Positions 1-8,355 of a stretch of 38,885 nucleotides of DNA are shown here, in pieces. Numbering within the stretch: position 1 is the stretch's first letter; every line of letters starts with the position of its first letter. A program made the position numbers and the translations under genes. The notes below the pieces were generated by a model. The model made no database searches. It was not told the origin of the DNA and saw nothing but the letters and a program-made list of their open reading frames with translations. Origin of the DNA: Oscillospiraceae bacterium (lineage in GTDB: Bacteria; Bacillota; Clostridia; Oscillospirales; Oscillospiraceae); NCBI GenBank assembly GCA_017622995.1, contig JAGAQA010000023.1, positions 1-38,885 on the forward strand. The letters run 5' to 3'.

Positions 1-305
1 CCTTCTCCTGGGAGAAGGTGGCTCGCCCGTAAGGGCGAGACGGATGTGGGGCGGTAGCAGCTGGAAACTCAGATAACGCCCTTGCCTCTCCCATAAGAAG
101 CGGTGCAGAAGTAGCGCGCACTGGGGCGGAGAGGGGGCCGCGCCCGGGATCTCCTCTCAGTCACGGCAGATGCCGTGCCAGCTCTCCTAGGGGAGAGCCA
201 AGGGCACTTTGCGCCCAAAGAGCTCAAATGCTCAACCGGATACCGCCCCACAGCCGCCCCCTTCGGGGGCACCCTCTCCCAGGAGAGGGCTTCGTTCGCG
301 AAAGC
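1..305. repeat. palindrome-rich intergenic repeat, no gene
   Basis: This stretch upstream of the first gene holds no convincing coding region. Its two ends are imperfect inverted copies of one motif: around 1-55 a CTCCTGGGAGAAGG hairpin followed by a GTGGGGCGGTA tail, and around 245-292 the same motif on the opposite strand, where CCGCCCCAC leads into CTCTCCCAGGAGAGGG. Between them, 154-199 carries CTCTCAGTCACGGCAGATG-type sequence ending in CTCTCCTAGGGGAGAG, an inverted relative of the motif at about 31490-31524. The same hairpin-plus-tail motif returns at the right edge of the window (from about 38754). I read it as a dispersed non-coding palindromic repeat, not a gene remnant. Confidence 0.7.
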
Positions 306-345
306 ATCCTTTATCCACCCAACGACCCCACGAAAGGAGGCCCCT

Positions 346-1035
346 ATGGCCCTTATCTATATTGTCGAAGACGATGAAAACATCCGGGAGATTGAGTCCA
401 TCGCCCTGAAAAACAGCAACTACATGGTCAAGGCCTTCGGCCGGGCTTCGGATTTTTACAGGAGCCTGGATGTGCTTTTGCCGGATCTGGTGCTGCTGGA
501 TGTGATGCTGCCGGATGAAAACGGCTGTCAGATTGTCCGTAGGCTCCGGGCCAACGCGGCAACCCGGCGGCTGCCCGTGATTATGGTTACCGCCAAAACC
601 TCTGAAATGGATATGGTCAAGGGCCTGGATGAGGGAGCCGACGATTACATCAAAAAACCCTTCTCCGTGATGGAGCTGCTGAGCCGGGTCAAAGCCCTGC
701 TGCGGCGAACCCGGGAGGAGGGGGGCAAGCAGCTCCGGGTGGGCGCCATCCAGCTGGACCACGACCGCCATGTGGTGCTGGCGGACGGATGCCCTGTGGA
801 GCTGACCTACAAGGAGTATGAGCTTTTGCGCTACCTGATGATCAACGTGGAGATGGTGCTGTCAAGAGAGGCCATCATGCGGTTCGTCTGGGGGACGGAG
901 TTTGAAGGGGAAACCCGTACCGTGGATATGCACATCAAGACCCTGCGGCAGAAGCTGGGGGCCTGCGGCCGCCAGATCGGCACTGTGCGCAATGTGGGCT
1001 ATGTGCTGCAAAGCAGCCCGGAGGCCGGGGCATGA
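346..1035 (+). CDS. PhoB/OmpR-family response regulator
   Basis: DNA-binding response regulator of 229 residues. Residues 1-120 form a receiver domain: acidic pair ED/DE at 8-11, phospho-acceptor Asp52 in the LLDVMLP strand, Thr/Lys of the switch in MVTAKTS and KKPFS. Residues about 130-226 are a winged-helix trans_reg_C domain with the LTYKEYELLRYL and RTVDMHIKTLRQKLG motifs. The ATG at 346 is chosen over an upstream in-frame start because AAAGGAGG lies just ahead of it and the protein then begins directly with the first receiver strand. The stop overlaps the next gene's ATG by four bases (ATGA), so regulator and kinase should be co-translated. It resembles PhoP/PhoB regulators; the signal and targets cannot be read from the sequence. 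Confidence 0.93.
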   Translation: MALIYIVEDDENIREIESIALKNSNYMVKAFGRASDFYRSLDVLLPDLVLLDVMLPDENGCQIVRRLRANAATRRLPVIMVTAKTSEMDMVKGLDEGADDYIKKPFSVMELLSRVKALLRRTREEGGKQLRVGAIQLDHDRHVVLADGCPVELTYKEYELLRYLMINVEMVLSREAIMRFVWGTEFEGETRTVDMHIKTLRQKLGACGRQIGTVRNVGYVLQSSPEAGA

Positions 1036-2339
1036 AGCAGAAAATCAATATCCGGCTGGGGCTTGTGGCGCTGGTGGCCCTGGCGCTGACCACCCTGGGC
1101 GTGACCACCGTATACTACAACCTGTTCCAGCAGCAGGTCCGCCGGGATCTGCGGGTCACTGCGGAAATGCTCAGTGCCTCCGCGGTTTTTGAGGATCCCC
1201 AGGCCATACCCAAACTGCCTGCTGGGGACCTGCGGGTTACCTGGATCGATGGGGACGGCAGGGTCCTTTATGACAACGAGGCGGATCCCCAGGGCCTTCC
1301 CAACCATGCCGACCGGCCGGAGATCCAGATGGCCCTCTCGGAAGGAACGGGGGAGACGGTCCGCAAATCCGACACCCTGAATATGAACACCTTCTACTAC
1401 GCCAAGCGCCTGCCCGGGGGCACGGTGCTCCGGCTGGCGGCGGAAGCAAGAAGCATGGGCAGTGTGTTTCTCGCCGCGGCCCCGGTGCTGCTGGGGATCA
1501 TTCTGGTGATCTTCCTGGGCTGCCTGCTTCTGAGCCGCCTGCTGACGGCCCAGCTCATCGCCCCCATCGAGGATATGGCGGCGCACCTGGATGAGCCGGG
1601 ACGGAGGCCCGCCTACCGGGAGCTGGAGCCCTTTGCCAATGAGATTCGGGCCCAGCATGAAAAGATACTGTCCGCGGCCAAGAGCCGCCAGGATTTTACC
1701 GCCAATGTATCCCACGAGCTGAAAACCCCCCTGACGGCCATTTCCGGCTACGCCGAGCTGGTGGAGAACAAAATGGTGGACGAGGATCAGACGGTGCGCT
1801 TTGCCCATGAGATCCGAAAGAACGCGGCCCGGCTGCTGAGCCTCATCAACGACATCCTCCGGCTTTCGGAGCTGGACGAGCTGGAAATGCCCGTCCAGCC
1901 CCAGAAGGTGGAGCTGTTCTCCCTGGCCCGGGAGGTCTGCGGCAATATGCAGCTGCAGGCGGACGCCAGACACATCCGGCTCCAGTGCTTTGGCCGGGAG
2001 GCGGAGATCACCGGGGAGCGGGAGCTGATCAAGGAAATGATGGAAAATCTGGTGCAGAATGCCATCCGCTACAACCGGGAGGGGGGCTATGTCCAGGTGA
2101 CGGTCAAGGATGCGGGAAGGCCGGCGTTTGTGGTGGAGGACAACGGCATCGGCATCCCGCAGGAGGCCCAGGAACGGGTTTTTGAGCGGTTCTACCGGGT
2201 GGATAAGAGCCGGTCCCGGGAAACCGGCGGCACCGGCCTGGGACTGGCCATTGTCAAGCACATCGTCCAGATTCACGATGCCCACCTGGAACTGGCTTCC
2301 GCCCTGGGAAAGGGAACGAAGATTACCGTCACATTTTAA
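1032..2339 (+). CDS. sensor histidine kinase (PhoR-like)
   Basis: Membrane-bound sensor kinase of 435 residues, partner of the preceding regulator. Transmembrane segment 1 spans about 9-28, followed by an extracytoplasmic region of about 115 residues and transmembrane segment 2 at about 146-168. A HisKA domain carries the phospho-acceptor His228 in NVSHELKTPLT. The HATPase domain shows the N box (ENLVQNAIRYN, 338-348), G1 (DNGIGIP, 370-376) and G2 (GTGLGLAI, 400-407). The order TM, sensor, TM, HisKA, HATPase matches PhoR-type kinases; a clear PAS domain is not seen. It overlaps the regulator gene by four bases and is followed within 35 bp by a strong terminator, so the pair forms a complete two-gene operon. 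Confidence 0.93.
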   Translation: MKQKINIRLGLVALVALALTTLGVTTVYYNLFQQQVRRDLRVTAEMLSASAVFEDPQAIPKLPAGDLRVTWIDGDGRVLYDNEADPQGLPNHADRPEIQMALSEGTGETVRKSDTLNMNTFYYAKRLPGGTVLRLAAEARSMGSVFLAAAPVLLGIILVIFLGCLLLSRLLTAQLIAPIEDMAAHLDEPGRRPAYRELEPFANEIRAQHEKILSAAKSRQDFTANVSHELKTPLTAISGYAELVENKMVDEDQTVRFAHEIRKNAARLLSLINDILRLSELDELEMPVQPQKVELFSLAREVCGNMQLQADARHIRLQCFGREAEITGERELIKEMMENLVQNAIRYNREGGYVQVTVKDAGRPAFVVEDNGIGIPQEAQERVFERFYRVDKSRSRETGGTGLGLAIVKHIVQIHDAHLELASALGKGTKITVTF

Positions 2340-2371
2340 CGGGCGAAAGCTCCCGAATATCCATGAAAAGA

Positions 2372-2419
2372 GGCTGTCTCAAAATGATTTGCGGAAATCA
2401 TTTTGAGACAGCCCTTTTT
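2372..2419 (+). terminator. intrinsic terminator after the two-component operon
   Basis: A perfect 19-bp stem (2372-2390 with 2395-2413) around a GCGG loop is followed by a run of five T. It ends the two-component operon. Because the GH3 gene converges from the other side, the stem may also serve that strand, where the T-run is poorer. Between here and 2521 the sequence is GC-rich and I see nothing else. Confidence 0.9.
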
Positions 2420-2520
2420 GATGCTGAGAGCGGACTTCATTCCAGTGTATTTTCTCGTTCACCACGCCGGCCCGACGCCGCGGCCCGGCGCGCCGCCCAT
2501 CCGCCGGGCGGAGGACCGCC

Positions 2521-4941
2521 CTATTTCCCGGTGAGCCGCTTGGCCAGGTGCAGGACCCGGGTGGCGTTTTGCTCCAGCTGAACCCGGGTCAGAACCCCGG
2601 AACGCAGGGCGGCCAGGCAGCGGTTGTAATCTCCCTGGCAGCCGGGCATAAACAGGTCGCCGCCAGCGGCGGCCACCTTTCCCGCGTTGGGCATGGGGTG
2701 CTTTTTGCTGTTGTACAGCATGGAACCGCCCACCACCCAGTCCGTCATCACGATGCCCCGGAAGCCGAATTCGCACCGCAGAATGTCCTGGGTCAGCTCC
2801 CGGCTCTCGGAGGTGTGGACGCCGTTGATCAGATTGTAGGAGGTCATCACCGCGCAGGGCTGGCTTTCCCGGATGCACAGGCCAAAGCCCTTCAGGTAGA
2901 TTTCCCGCAGGGCCCGCTGGGAAACGAGGCTGTTATTGTTGTAGCGGTTGTACTCCTGGTTGTTGGCGGCAAAGTGCTTGATGGTCACGCCCCGGCCCGG
3001 ATGCTTCTGCACACCCCGGGTGATGGCGGCGGCCATGAGGCCGCTGACCATGGGATCCTCGGAGAAGTATTCAAAATTCCGGCCGCACAGGCTGCTCCGG
3101 TGGATGTTCAGGGCGGGAGCCAGCCACAGGTGGACGCCAAAGCGCTCCATTTCGCTGCCCACAATATCGCCGCAGCTTTCGGCGTAGCTCACATTGAAGC
3201 TCTGGGCAATGGCGGTGCCGATGGGAATGGCGGTGGTGTACTGGTGCTTCCGTTCCTTCCCCTTGGGGAGCTTTTTGGGCCGGTCCGCCAGCCATTGAAC
3301 AGGCTTGGGCAGCAGCTCCGCCATGGTGGGCAGCATGGCATTTCCAAGGGTGTGGGCATCGGTTTCATCTTCGTAGTAGTCCGGGGCCAGACGCAGTCCC
3401 GCGGGGCCGTCGGCCATGACCAGGCTGGGAATATCCCGGAGCACCCGGGTGGTTTCACCGGCGGAACCGGCCACCCTGGAGCCGGAGTCGCCCACAACGG
3501 AGGAACGTTCCTTCAGCCGGAAGCCGCCGATGTTCAGGTACACCAGCTCCTCGTCACTGAGGGCCTGGACACGGCTGTCAGGCAGCGCTTTCCATTCGTA
3601 GCTGATGGTTTCGGTGGACAGGGCGTCGGGTGAAATGTTGTATACCGGCAGCCCTTTGGGAGGTACCCAGCCCTTTTCCGGCTTCCAGTCGGCAAAGCCG
3701 GGCTTGCCCAGCTTGGCTTTCACCTGCCGGGTGATCACTTCCCGGGTCAGCCGCAGCAGAGCAATGGCAGGGGCGGAGCGGGAGCTGTCGCCGCAGCGCA
3801 GCACATAGTCTCCCTTTTCCAGCACATAGGCCTGCCGGCTTTCGTCAAAGCCTGCAAGATCCGCCATGCGGAACCGCAGTTCGATCCGGCAGCTGCCGCC
3901 GCTGGGCAGCTCCCCGGTTTTGGCAAAGGCGGCCAGAGCCTGATAGGGCTGATCAAGCCGTCCCCAGGGGCTGGTCACATACAGCTGTACCACCTGCTTG
4001 CCGGGGAAAGCGCCGGTATTGCGGACCTCGGCGCTGACGGTGACCAGATCACCGGCAACGGCAACCGACTTGGCTTCCACGGTAAAGTCCGTATAGCCAA
4101 GGCCAAAGCCGAAGGGGAAGGTGGGGGTTATCCCGGCGCTGTCAAAATAGCGGTAGCCCACATAGATGCCCTCGCCGTAGCGGGTTTCTTCCTTCCGGCC
4201 GAACTCGGCCGCCGGGCAGACAGAATCCGGCCTTGCCCAGGTGGTGGCCAGCTTTCCGGAGGGATAGGCGGTGCCCAGAAGGATGTCGGCAAGGATGGCG
4301 CCGGTCTCCACCCCCAGCTGGCCCAGCAGAAGAATATCTTCCGTCTCCGCAAGAACGGGGGTCAGGTCCACGGGGCCGCCTACATTCAGCACCAGAATGA
4401 ACACGGGATACAGCTTTTGCAGGGCCAGAATGTCCCGGATCTCGCTTTCACTCAGAAGCACATCCCCGGGAACAACCTTCCGGTCGCTGCCCTCACCGGA
4501 GGAACGGGAGAGCACATACACGGCGGTATTGCACCGCTTTTCCAGGGGAATCTGATATTCAGGCGACCCCATGGCGGCGCCCATGCCCTGAATCAGTACG
4601 CTGGTGTGGTTTTTTCGGGCGGTGCGGCGGAGCTCCTTCAGGAAATCCTGATAGGCCTTTCGGTGCAGCTCGTCATACCGGTCCAGCCAGTCCTTGGTGG
4701 TGATGCGGAAGCCTGCCTGCTCCAGCCCCTGCTCCACGGTGGTAAAGAACCGGGAGTTCACTTCCCCGGAGCCGGTGCCGCCCTTGACGGTGTACCGGGC
4801 GCCGCTGCCGTAGAGGGCCACATCCCCGGGACCGGGCAGAGGCAGCTTGCCGCTGCGCTTCAGAAACAGGGTGCATTCGGCGTTGCTTTGCCGCAGCTGG
4901 GCCAGATGCCGTACTTCATAGTCTTCCATCCGGATGTTCAT
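2521..4941 (-). CDS. GH3 beta-glucosidase with permuted domain order
   Basis: Glycoside hydrolase family 3 protein of 806 residues, probably acting on beta-glucosides or other beta-linked oligosaccharides. No signal peptide is visible, so it is probably cytoplasmic. The order is inverted relative to classical GH3 enzymes: the GH3 C-terminal sandwich domain comes first (about 30-240), then a fibronectin-III-like domain (about 285-400), and the catalytic TIM-barrel domain last (about 460-806). Visible barrel motifs are MADGPAGLR (509-517), KHFAANN (655-661) and VMTDW, whose Asp734 is the expected nucleophile. Such permuted GH3 enzymes are known from rumen clostridia, for example Ruminococcus albus. 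The start at 4941 follows GGAGGAACCACC; a longer frame would run into the signal peptidase gene. It is last in a minus-strand group with lepB and the flippase gene. Confidence 0.92.
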   Translation of the reverse strand: MNIRMEDYEVRHLAQLRQSNAECTLFLKRSGKLPLPGPGDVALYGSGARYTVKGGTGSGEVNSRFFTTVEQGLEQAGFRITTKDWLDRYDELHRKAYQDFLKELRRTARKNHTSVLIQGMGAAMGSPEYQIPLEKRCNTAVYVLSRSSGEGSDRKVVPGDVLLSESEIRDILALQKLYPVFILVLNVGGPVDLTPVLAETEDILLLGQLGVETGAILADILLGTAYPSGKLATTWARPDSVCPAAEFGRKEETRYGEGIYVGYRYFDSAGITPTFPFGFGLGYTDFTVEAKSVAVAGDLVTVSAEVRNTGAFPGKQVVQLYVTSPWGRLDQPYQALAAFAKTGELPSGGSCRIELRFRMADLAGFDESRQAYVLEKGDYVLRCGDSSRSAPAIALLRLTREVITRQVKAKLGKPGFADWKPEKGWVPPKGLPVYNISPDALSTETISYEWKALPDSRVQALSDEELVYLNIGGFRLKERSSVVGDSGSRVAGSAGETTRVLRDIPSLVMADGPAGLRLAPDYYEDETDAHTLGNAMLPTMAELLPKPVQWLADRPKKLPKGKERKHQYTTAIPIGTAIAQSFNVSYAESCGDIVGSEMERFGVHLWLAPALNIHRSSLCGRNFEYFSEDPMVSGLMAAAITRGVQKHPGRGVTIKHFAANNQEYNRYNNNSLVSQRALREIYLKGFGLCIRESQPCAVMTSYNLINGVHTSESRELTQDILRCEFGFRGIVMTDWVVGGSMLYNSKKHPMPNAGKVAAAGGDLFMPGCQGDYNRCLAALRSGVLTRVQLEQNATRVLHLAKRLTGK

Positions 4942-5030
4942 GGTGGTTCCTCCTTCCATGCGGGCAAAGCCCGCGGCATGTGCGTTACGGGCGGCCGTGC
5001 CGCCAAATCCCGATTTCGCGGGCAGAACCG

Positions 5031-5681
5031 TCAATCTCCGCACGCCTTCCGGCGGCGCAGGAACAGATCCAGCAGACAGAACAGGGTCAGCGCCGCGCAG
5101 AGGGGTGCCACAATGGTCAAAATGTAGACAAGAATATTGGGGCTCGCCAGGGCCCGGCCCAGAATGGCGTCTTCAGTTACGGCTCCGTAGAACCGGGAGT
5201 CCAGGGAGCCCTTCCGGAAGTCGCCCAGAACATAGTATTCGTTCGCTCCCAGGGTCAGGCTGTTCTGCCCCTCAGGGAGGTAGGTGGCCGCCGGACCGTC
5301 TTCGTCCAGATAGGGCTCCTCCAGGGCCTGCCCGTTTACCGCTACGGTGCCGTCTTCCAGAATGGTCACCGTTTCACCCGGCAGGCCGATGACCCGGCGC
5401 AGGGAGGTATGGGTTTCCCGGTCGCCCAGCTGATTCTCCCGGGCCCGGAAGCAGACAATATCAAACCGGTCCGCGGAGGATACCCGGGTACACAGCAGAA
5501 AATCGCTGTTCCGATAGGTGGGCTCCATGCTGTTGCCCTGCACCCGGGAAAAGAGGAAGGAGCGGTAGAAGAGAACCAGGGCGCCCAGGAGAACCAGGGC
5601 AAACACCACATCCAGAAGGATGACCGTGGTGCCGGAAAGGGTGCCTTTGCGGGGGGGATCGGAGCGGTTGTTGCGTTTCAT
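5031..5681 (-). CDS. signal peptidase I-like protein with Arg at the catalytic Lys position
   Basis: Type I signal peptidase homologue (S26 family) of 216 residues that would cleave signal peptides on the outer face of the membrane. Transmembrane segment about 18-40, box B GNSMEPT with catalytic Ser51, box D RRVIGLPGE (95-103) and box E GDFRKGSLDSR (153-163). A second hydrophobic segment (about 183-207) ends in RRRK. In active bacterial enzymes the general base is a Lys in a K-R-x-x-G-L-P-G context; here the aligned residue is Arg95 (codon CGC at 5397-5399). Box E also has Phe where Asn is usual (GDNR to GDFR). It may be a divergent or inactive peptidase. The gene starts 21 bp after the flippase gene and belongs to the same transcription unit. 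Confidence 0.85.
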   Translation of the reverse strand: MKRNNRSDPPRKGTLSGTTVILLDVVFALVLLGALVLFYRSFLFSRVQGNSMEPTYRNSDFLLCTRVSSADRFDIVCFRARENQLGDRETHTSLRRVIGLPGETVTILEDGTVAVNGQALEEPYLDEDGPAATYLPEGQNSLTLGANEYYVLGDFRKGSLDSRFYGAVTEDAILGRALASPNILVYILTIVAPLCAALTLFCLLDLFLRRRKACGD

Positions 5682-5702
5682 ATCGTTTACCTCATTCGTG
5701 GA

Positions 5703-7193
5703 TTACAGACGGACCTGCAGGGCCTTGGCCCGGAAAAGGTATGCGGTCAGAAGGAAAATTGCCAGGGTGGCGACGCCGTACAGCCCGATGGCCCCCGGAC
5801 CGGGAAGAACGGGAAGGGCCTTTTTGAGGGCCAGCACGGCAAGAATGCTCACGGCCATAATCAGGTTGCCCAGCAGGTACTGCCCAAGAAAGCCCCGGAA
5901 TTCCGGGAACAGGCCGTAGTTCTTTTTCATTTTGCCCAGAATCATGACAAGGGACAGAAGTCCCGCCAGCACAGTGCCCAGGATGATGCCGTAAAGCCCC
6001 AGGAACTGAACCAGCACCAGGCTTAGCACCAGATTGGCGCAGCTGACCGCAACGCTGTTGCGGAAGGTGGCTTTGGTATTGCCCTTGCCGAAAAAGTAGC
6101 GGTAGACAAGATCCCGGATGATGTTGTTTTCCTGGCCCAGCAGGTAGATACAGCTGCCAATATAGACCATTTTGGATGCGTCCCTGCTGAATTTTCCGTG
6201 GAGGAACAGCAGATCGATGCCCTCCTGGCCTACGGCAAAGAAGCCGGCAATCAGCAGGCATACCGCCAGCTGGAAAAGCATGCTGTAGTCCCACAGGGCC
6301 TTCTGACCGGCGCGCTCATCCTGGCCCTCCATCCGGGCCACGATTTTGGGAAAGGCGTAAACCGTCAGGTTGCCGATGATGATGGTATTGACCAGGCTCA
6401 CCACCATATTGGCATAGCTGAGAATGGTCAGCTGCCCGTCTCCCAGGGAGGCGGCAATGAGGGAATCCACCAGAGCGTGAATCCGGTATACACCGGTGGA
6501 GAATACACAGGGCAGGAAGATGGCCAGCAGCTGCCGGAAGCCCGGGGACCGGAACCGGAAGGTGGGCCGGTAGCGAAAACCGCACTTGATGGCGATGCCC
6601 ACATCCAGCACCAGATTGATCAGCGCCGCCAGGGACAGAAACCACAGGTATCTGGGAATGGTCAGGTTCTTGTCCAGCAGAATGAGCACCACCGCCAGGC
6701 AGTTGCAGCCCAGCAGGATGACCTTGGGGATGTTGTAGCGGTTGGAGCACTGATAGTAGGCGGTGGTCACCGCCAGAATGCCGGTGACACCCTGGATGAT
6801 GATGGTGTAGAGCATCACATCCGCGGCGGCCTGCCGGAAGGCAGCATCCCGGTTGGAGAGCAGACCGATGATGGGCTCCCGGAACAGGTAGATAAGGCCC
6901 GTTCCGCCGAATACCAGCAGATACAAAAAGGTGAGAAAGCTGTCGGTCACTTCTCCGGGCCGCTTCTGCACATAGGCGGGAATAATCACCGCCGTAATGC
7001 CGGAGGAGAGGAAAGAGAAGAGAAACAGAATGATGTTGTTGGAGAAATTGTAGGCATCCATTTCCATGGACGCGCCAAAGGCGGAGGCGGTTACCGTGGA
7101 CTTGAGCAGCGCTACGCACTGGGTGGCCACGGACAGCACCAGCATCAGCACAAGATGCCCGGATTCTCCATTCAGCAGTGATTTTCGTTTCAA
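5703..7193 (-). CDS. MurJ/MviN-family lipid flippase
   Basis: Polytopic membrane protein of 496 residues with about 13-14 hydrophobic helices, resembling the MurJ/MviN branch of the MOP superfamily that flips lipid-linked cell-wall or polysaccharide precursors. The N-terminal helix with LKSTVTASAFGASMEMDAY and the following SSGITAVIIPAY segment are typical of MurJ-like proteins. It could be the lipid II flippase or a paralogue for exopolysaccharide units; the sequence alone does not decide. The start is TTG at 7193, preceded by GAGG at a suitable distance; the ATG four bases upstream is out of frame. It is first in a minus-strand unit with the signal peptidase and the GH3 gene, and its promoter lies at 7253-7280. 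Confidence 0.85.
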   Translation of the reverse strand: MKRKSLLNGESGHLVLMLVLSVATQCVALLKSTVTASAFGASMEMDAYNFSNNIILFLFSFLSSGITAVIIPAYVQKRPGEVTDSFLTFLYLLVFGGTGLIYLFREPIIGLLSNRDAAFRQAAADVMLYTIIIQGVTGILAVTTAYYQCSNRYNIPKVILLGCNCLAVVLILLDKNLTIPRYLWFLSLAALINLVLDVGIAIKCGFRYRPTFRFRSPGFRQLLAIFLPCVFSTGVYRIHALVDSLIAASLGDGQLTILSYANMVVSLVNTIIIGNLTVYAFPKIVARMEGQDERAGQKALWDYSMLFQLAVCLLIAGFFAVGQEGIDLLFLHGKFSRDASKMVYIGSCIYLLGQENNIIRDLVYRYFFGKGNTKATFRNSVAVSCANLVLSLVLVQFLGLYGIILGTVLAGLLSLVMILGKMKKNYGLFPEFRGFLGQYLLGNLIMAVSILAVLALKKALPVLPGPGAIGLYGVATLAIFLLTAYLFRAKALQVRL

Positions 7194-7252
7194 GCCATTA
7201 CCTCGGATTCTGTGATCGGGAAGGATACAGGGTACAATTCCACGTATAAACC

Positions 7253-7280
7253 ATTATACCATAATCCCGCCAGAACGCAA
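7253..7280 (-). promoter_or_regulatory. sigma-A promoter for the flippase-lepB-GH3 unit
   Basis: On the minus strand TTGCGT (7275-7280) and TATAAT (7253-7258) are separated by 16 bp. Transcription would start about 50 bp ahead of the TTG codon of the flippase gene. This promoter is divergent from that of the acetyl-CoA synthase cluster. Confidence 0.65.
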
Positions 7281-7346
7281 GAGAGAAACCGCCGGACCCG
7301 GCAGGGGCGGCGGCATGAAAAAATGTGGTTTTTGGAAAAATCATGG

Positions 7347-7375
7347 TTGAAATCCGGGCCTATGCGTGATATGAT
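7347..7375 (+). promoter_or_regulatory. promoter of the acetyl-CoA synthase cluster
   Basis: TTGAAA (7347-7352) and TATGAT (7370-7375) with a 17-bp spacer lie upstream of the cooC-type gene. The predicted transcript would have a leader of about 130 nt with several potential helices. Confidence 0.6.
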
Positions 7376-7381
7376 ATGTTT

Positions 7382-7515
7382 GTATCGATATGGGCGGGGT
7401 GCGCCCTTTGGATACCCGAATCCGGTGACCGGAGAGCCGGTCTGCCGAACCCCACGCACCTCCTGTTTTATCAACCTGGGGGCTTGCCCACCAGGCCGTC
7501 AAAGGAGCAAAGCTT
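7382..7515 (+). promoter_or_regulatory. structured 5' leader of the acs transcript, unidentified
   Basis: The leader can form GACCGG (7427-7432) with CCGGTC (7437-7442) around an AGAG loop. Two longer-range helices compete: GGTGCG (7398-7403) with CGCACC (7455-7460), or GGGGT (7396-7400) with ACCCC (7449-7453). A further strong hairpin, CCTGG-GGGC with GCCC-A-CCAGG, lies at 7475-7495 just ahead of the ribosome site AAGGAG (7502-7507). No T-run follows, so it is not a plain terminator. I do not recognise a known riboswitch class here. Confidence 0.35.
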
Positions 7516-8286
7516 ATGGCAAATCCCCATACCATTGCCGTTGCCGGTAAAGGCGGCGTCGGCAAGACCACTACCTGCGGCATGATCATTGAGTATCTGT
7601 GCAAGCAGAAAAAGGGCCCCGTCCTGGTTGTGGACGCGGATGCCAACAGTAACCTCAACGAGGTTTTGGGCGTGAAAGCCGACATCACCCTGGGTCAGAT
7701 CCGGGAAGAGATGGCCCACGCCGAACAGACCGGTTCCATTCCCACGGGAATGACCAAGGCAGACTATGCCGAAATGCAGTTTAACAACGCCCTCATCGAG
7801 GAAGACGACTTCGATATGCTGGTCATGGGCCGCACCCAGGGCAAGGGCTGCTATTGTTATGTAAACGGTGTGCTGAAGACCCAGGTGGACAAGTACGCCA
7901 AGAATTATTCCTATCTGGTCATGGACAACGAGGCGGGCCTGGAGCACGTTGCCAGAGGAACCCTGCCCCATGTGGATACCATGCTGCTCATTTCCGACTG
8001 CTCCCGCCGGGGCATCCAGGCGGTGGCAAGAATCGCGGAAATGATCGATGAGATGGGCCTGAACCCCGGCACCATGGGCCTTATCGTCAACCGGGCCCCC
8101 GGCGGTGTGCTGGAACCCGGCGTCCGGGAGGAGATTGACCGCCATGGCCTCAAGCTGCTGGGCGTGCTGCCTCAGGACGACGGGGTGTACCGCTGCGACT
8201 GCAACGGCGAGCCCTCCGCGCTGCTTCCCGAAACCTCTCCCATGAAGCAGGCCCTGTACGGCATCATGAAAGAGCTGAAGCTGTAA
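7516..8286 (+). CDS. CooC/AcsF-type nickel-maturation ATPase
   Basis: P-loop ATPase of the MinD/CooC group, 256 residues, which in CODH/ACS organisms helps insert nickel into CO dehydrogenase or the ACS A-cluster. The deviant Walker A GKGGVGKTT is at 11-19, the DADANSNL switch at 40-47 and the CxC motif GCYCYVN (Cys112, Cys114), typical of CooC-like dimers that bind metal between subunits. The length fits the family (about 250-260). AAGGAG at 7502-7507 supports the ATG at 7516. It is the first gene of the ACS cluster, 69 bp ahead of acsD. Whether it serves ACS (AcsF) or CODH (CooC) cannot be separated by eye; the absence of a CODH gene nearby and the linkage to acsB favour AcsF. Confidence 0.88.
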   Translation: MANPHTIAVAGKGGVGKTTTCGMIIEYLCKQKKGPVLVVDADANSNLNEVLGVKADITLGQIREEMAHAEQTGSIPTGMTKADYAEMQFNNALIEEDDFDMLVMGRTQGKGCYCYVNGVLKTQVDKYAKNYSYLVMDNEAGLEHVARGTLPHVDTMLLISDCSRRGIQAVARIAEMIDEMGLNPGTMGLIVNRAPGGVLEPGVREEIDRHGLKLLGVLPQDDGVYRCDCNGEPSALLPETSPMKQALYGIMKELKL

Positions 8287-8355
8287 ACTACCGGATAATC
8301 GAAGCAAGCCTTTGCTTCTTCTATCAATACACATTCAAACAAGGGGGATATTGAA

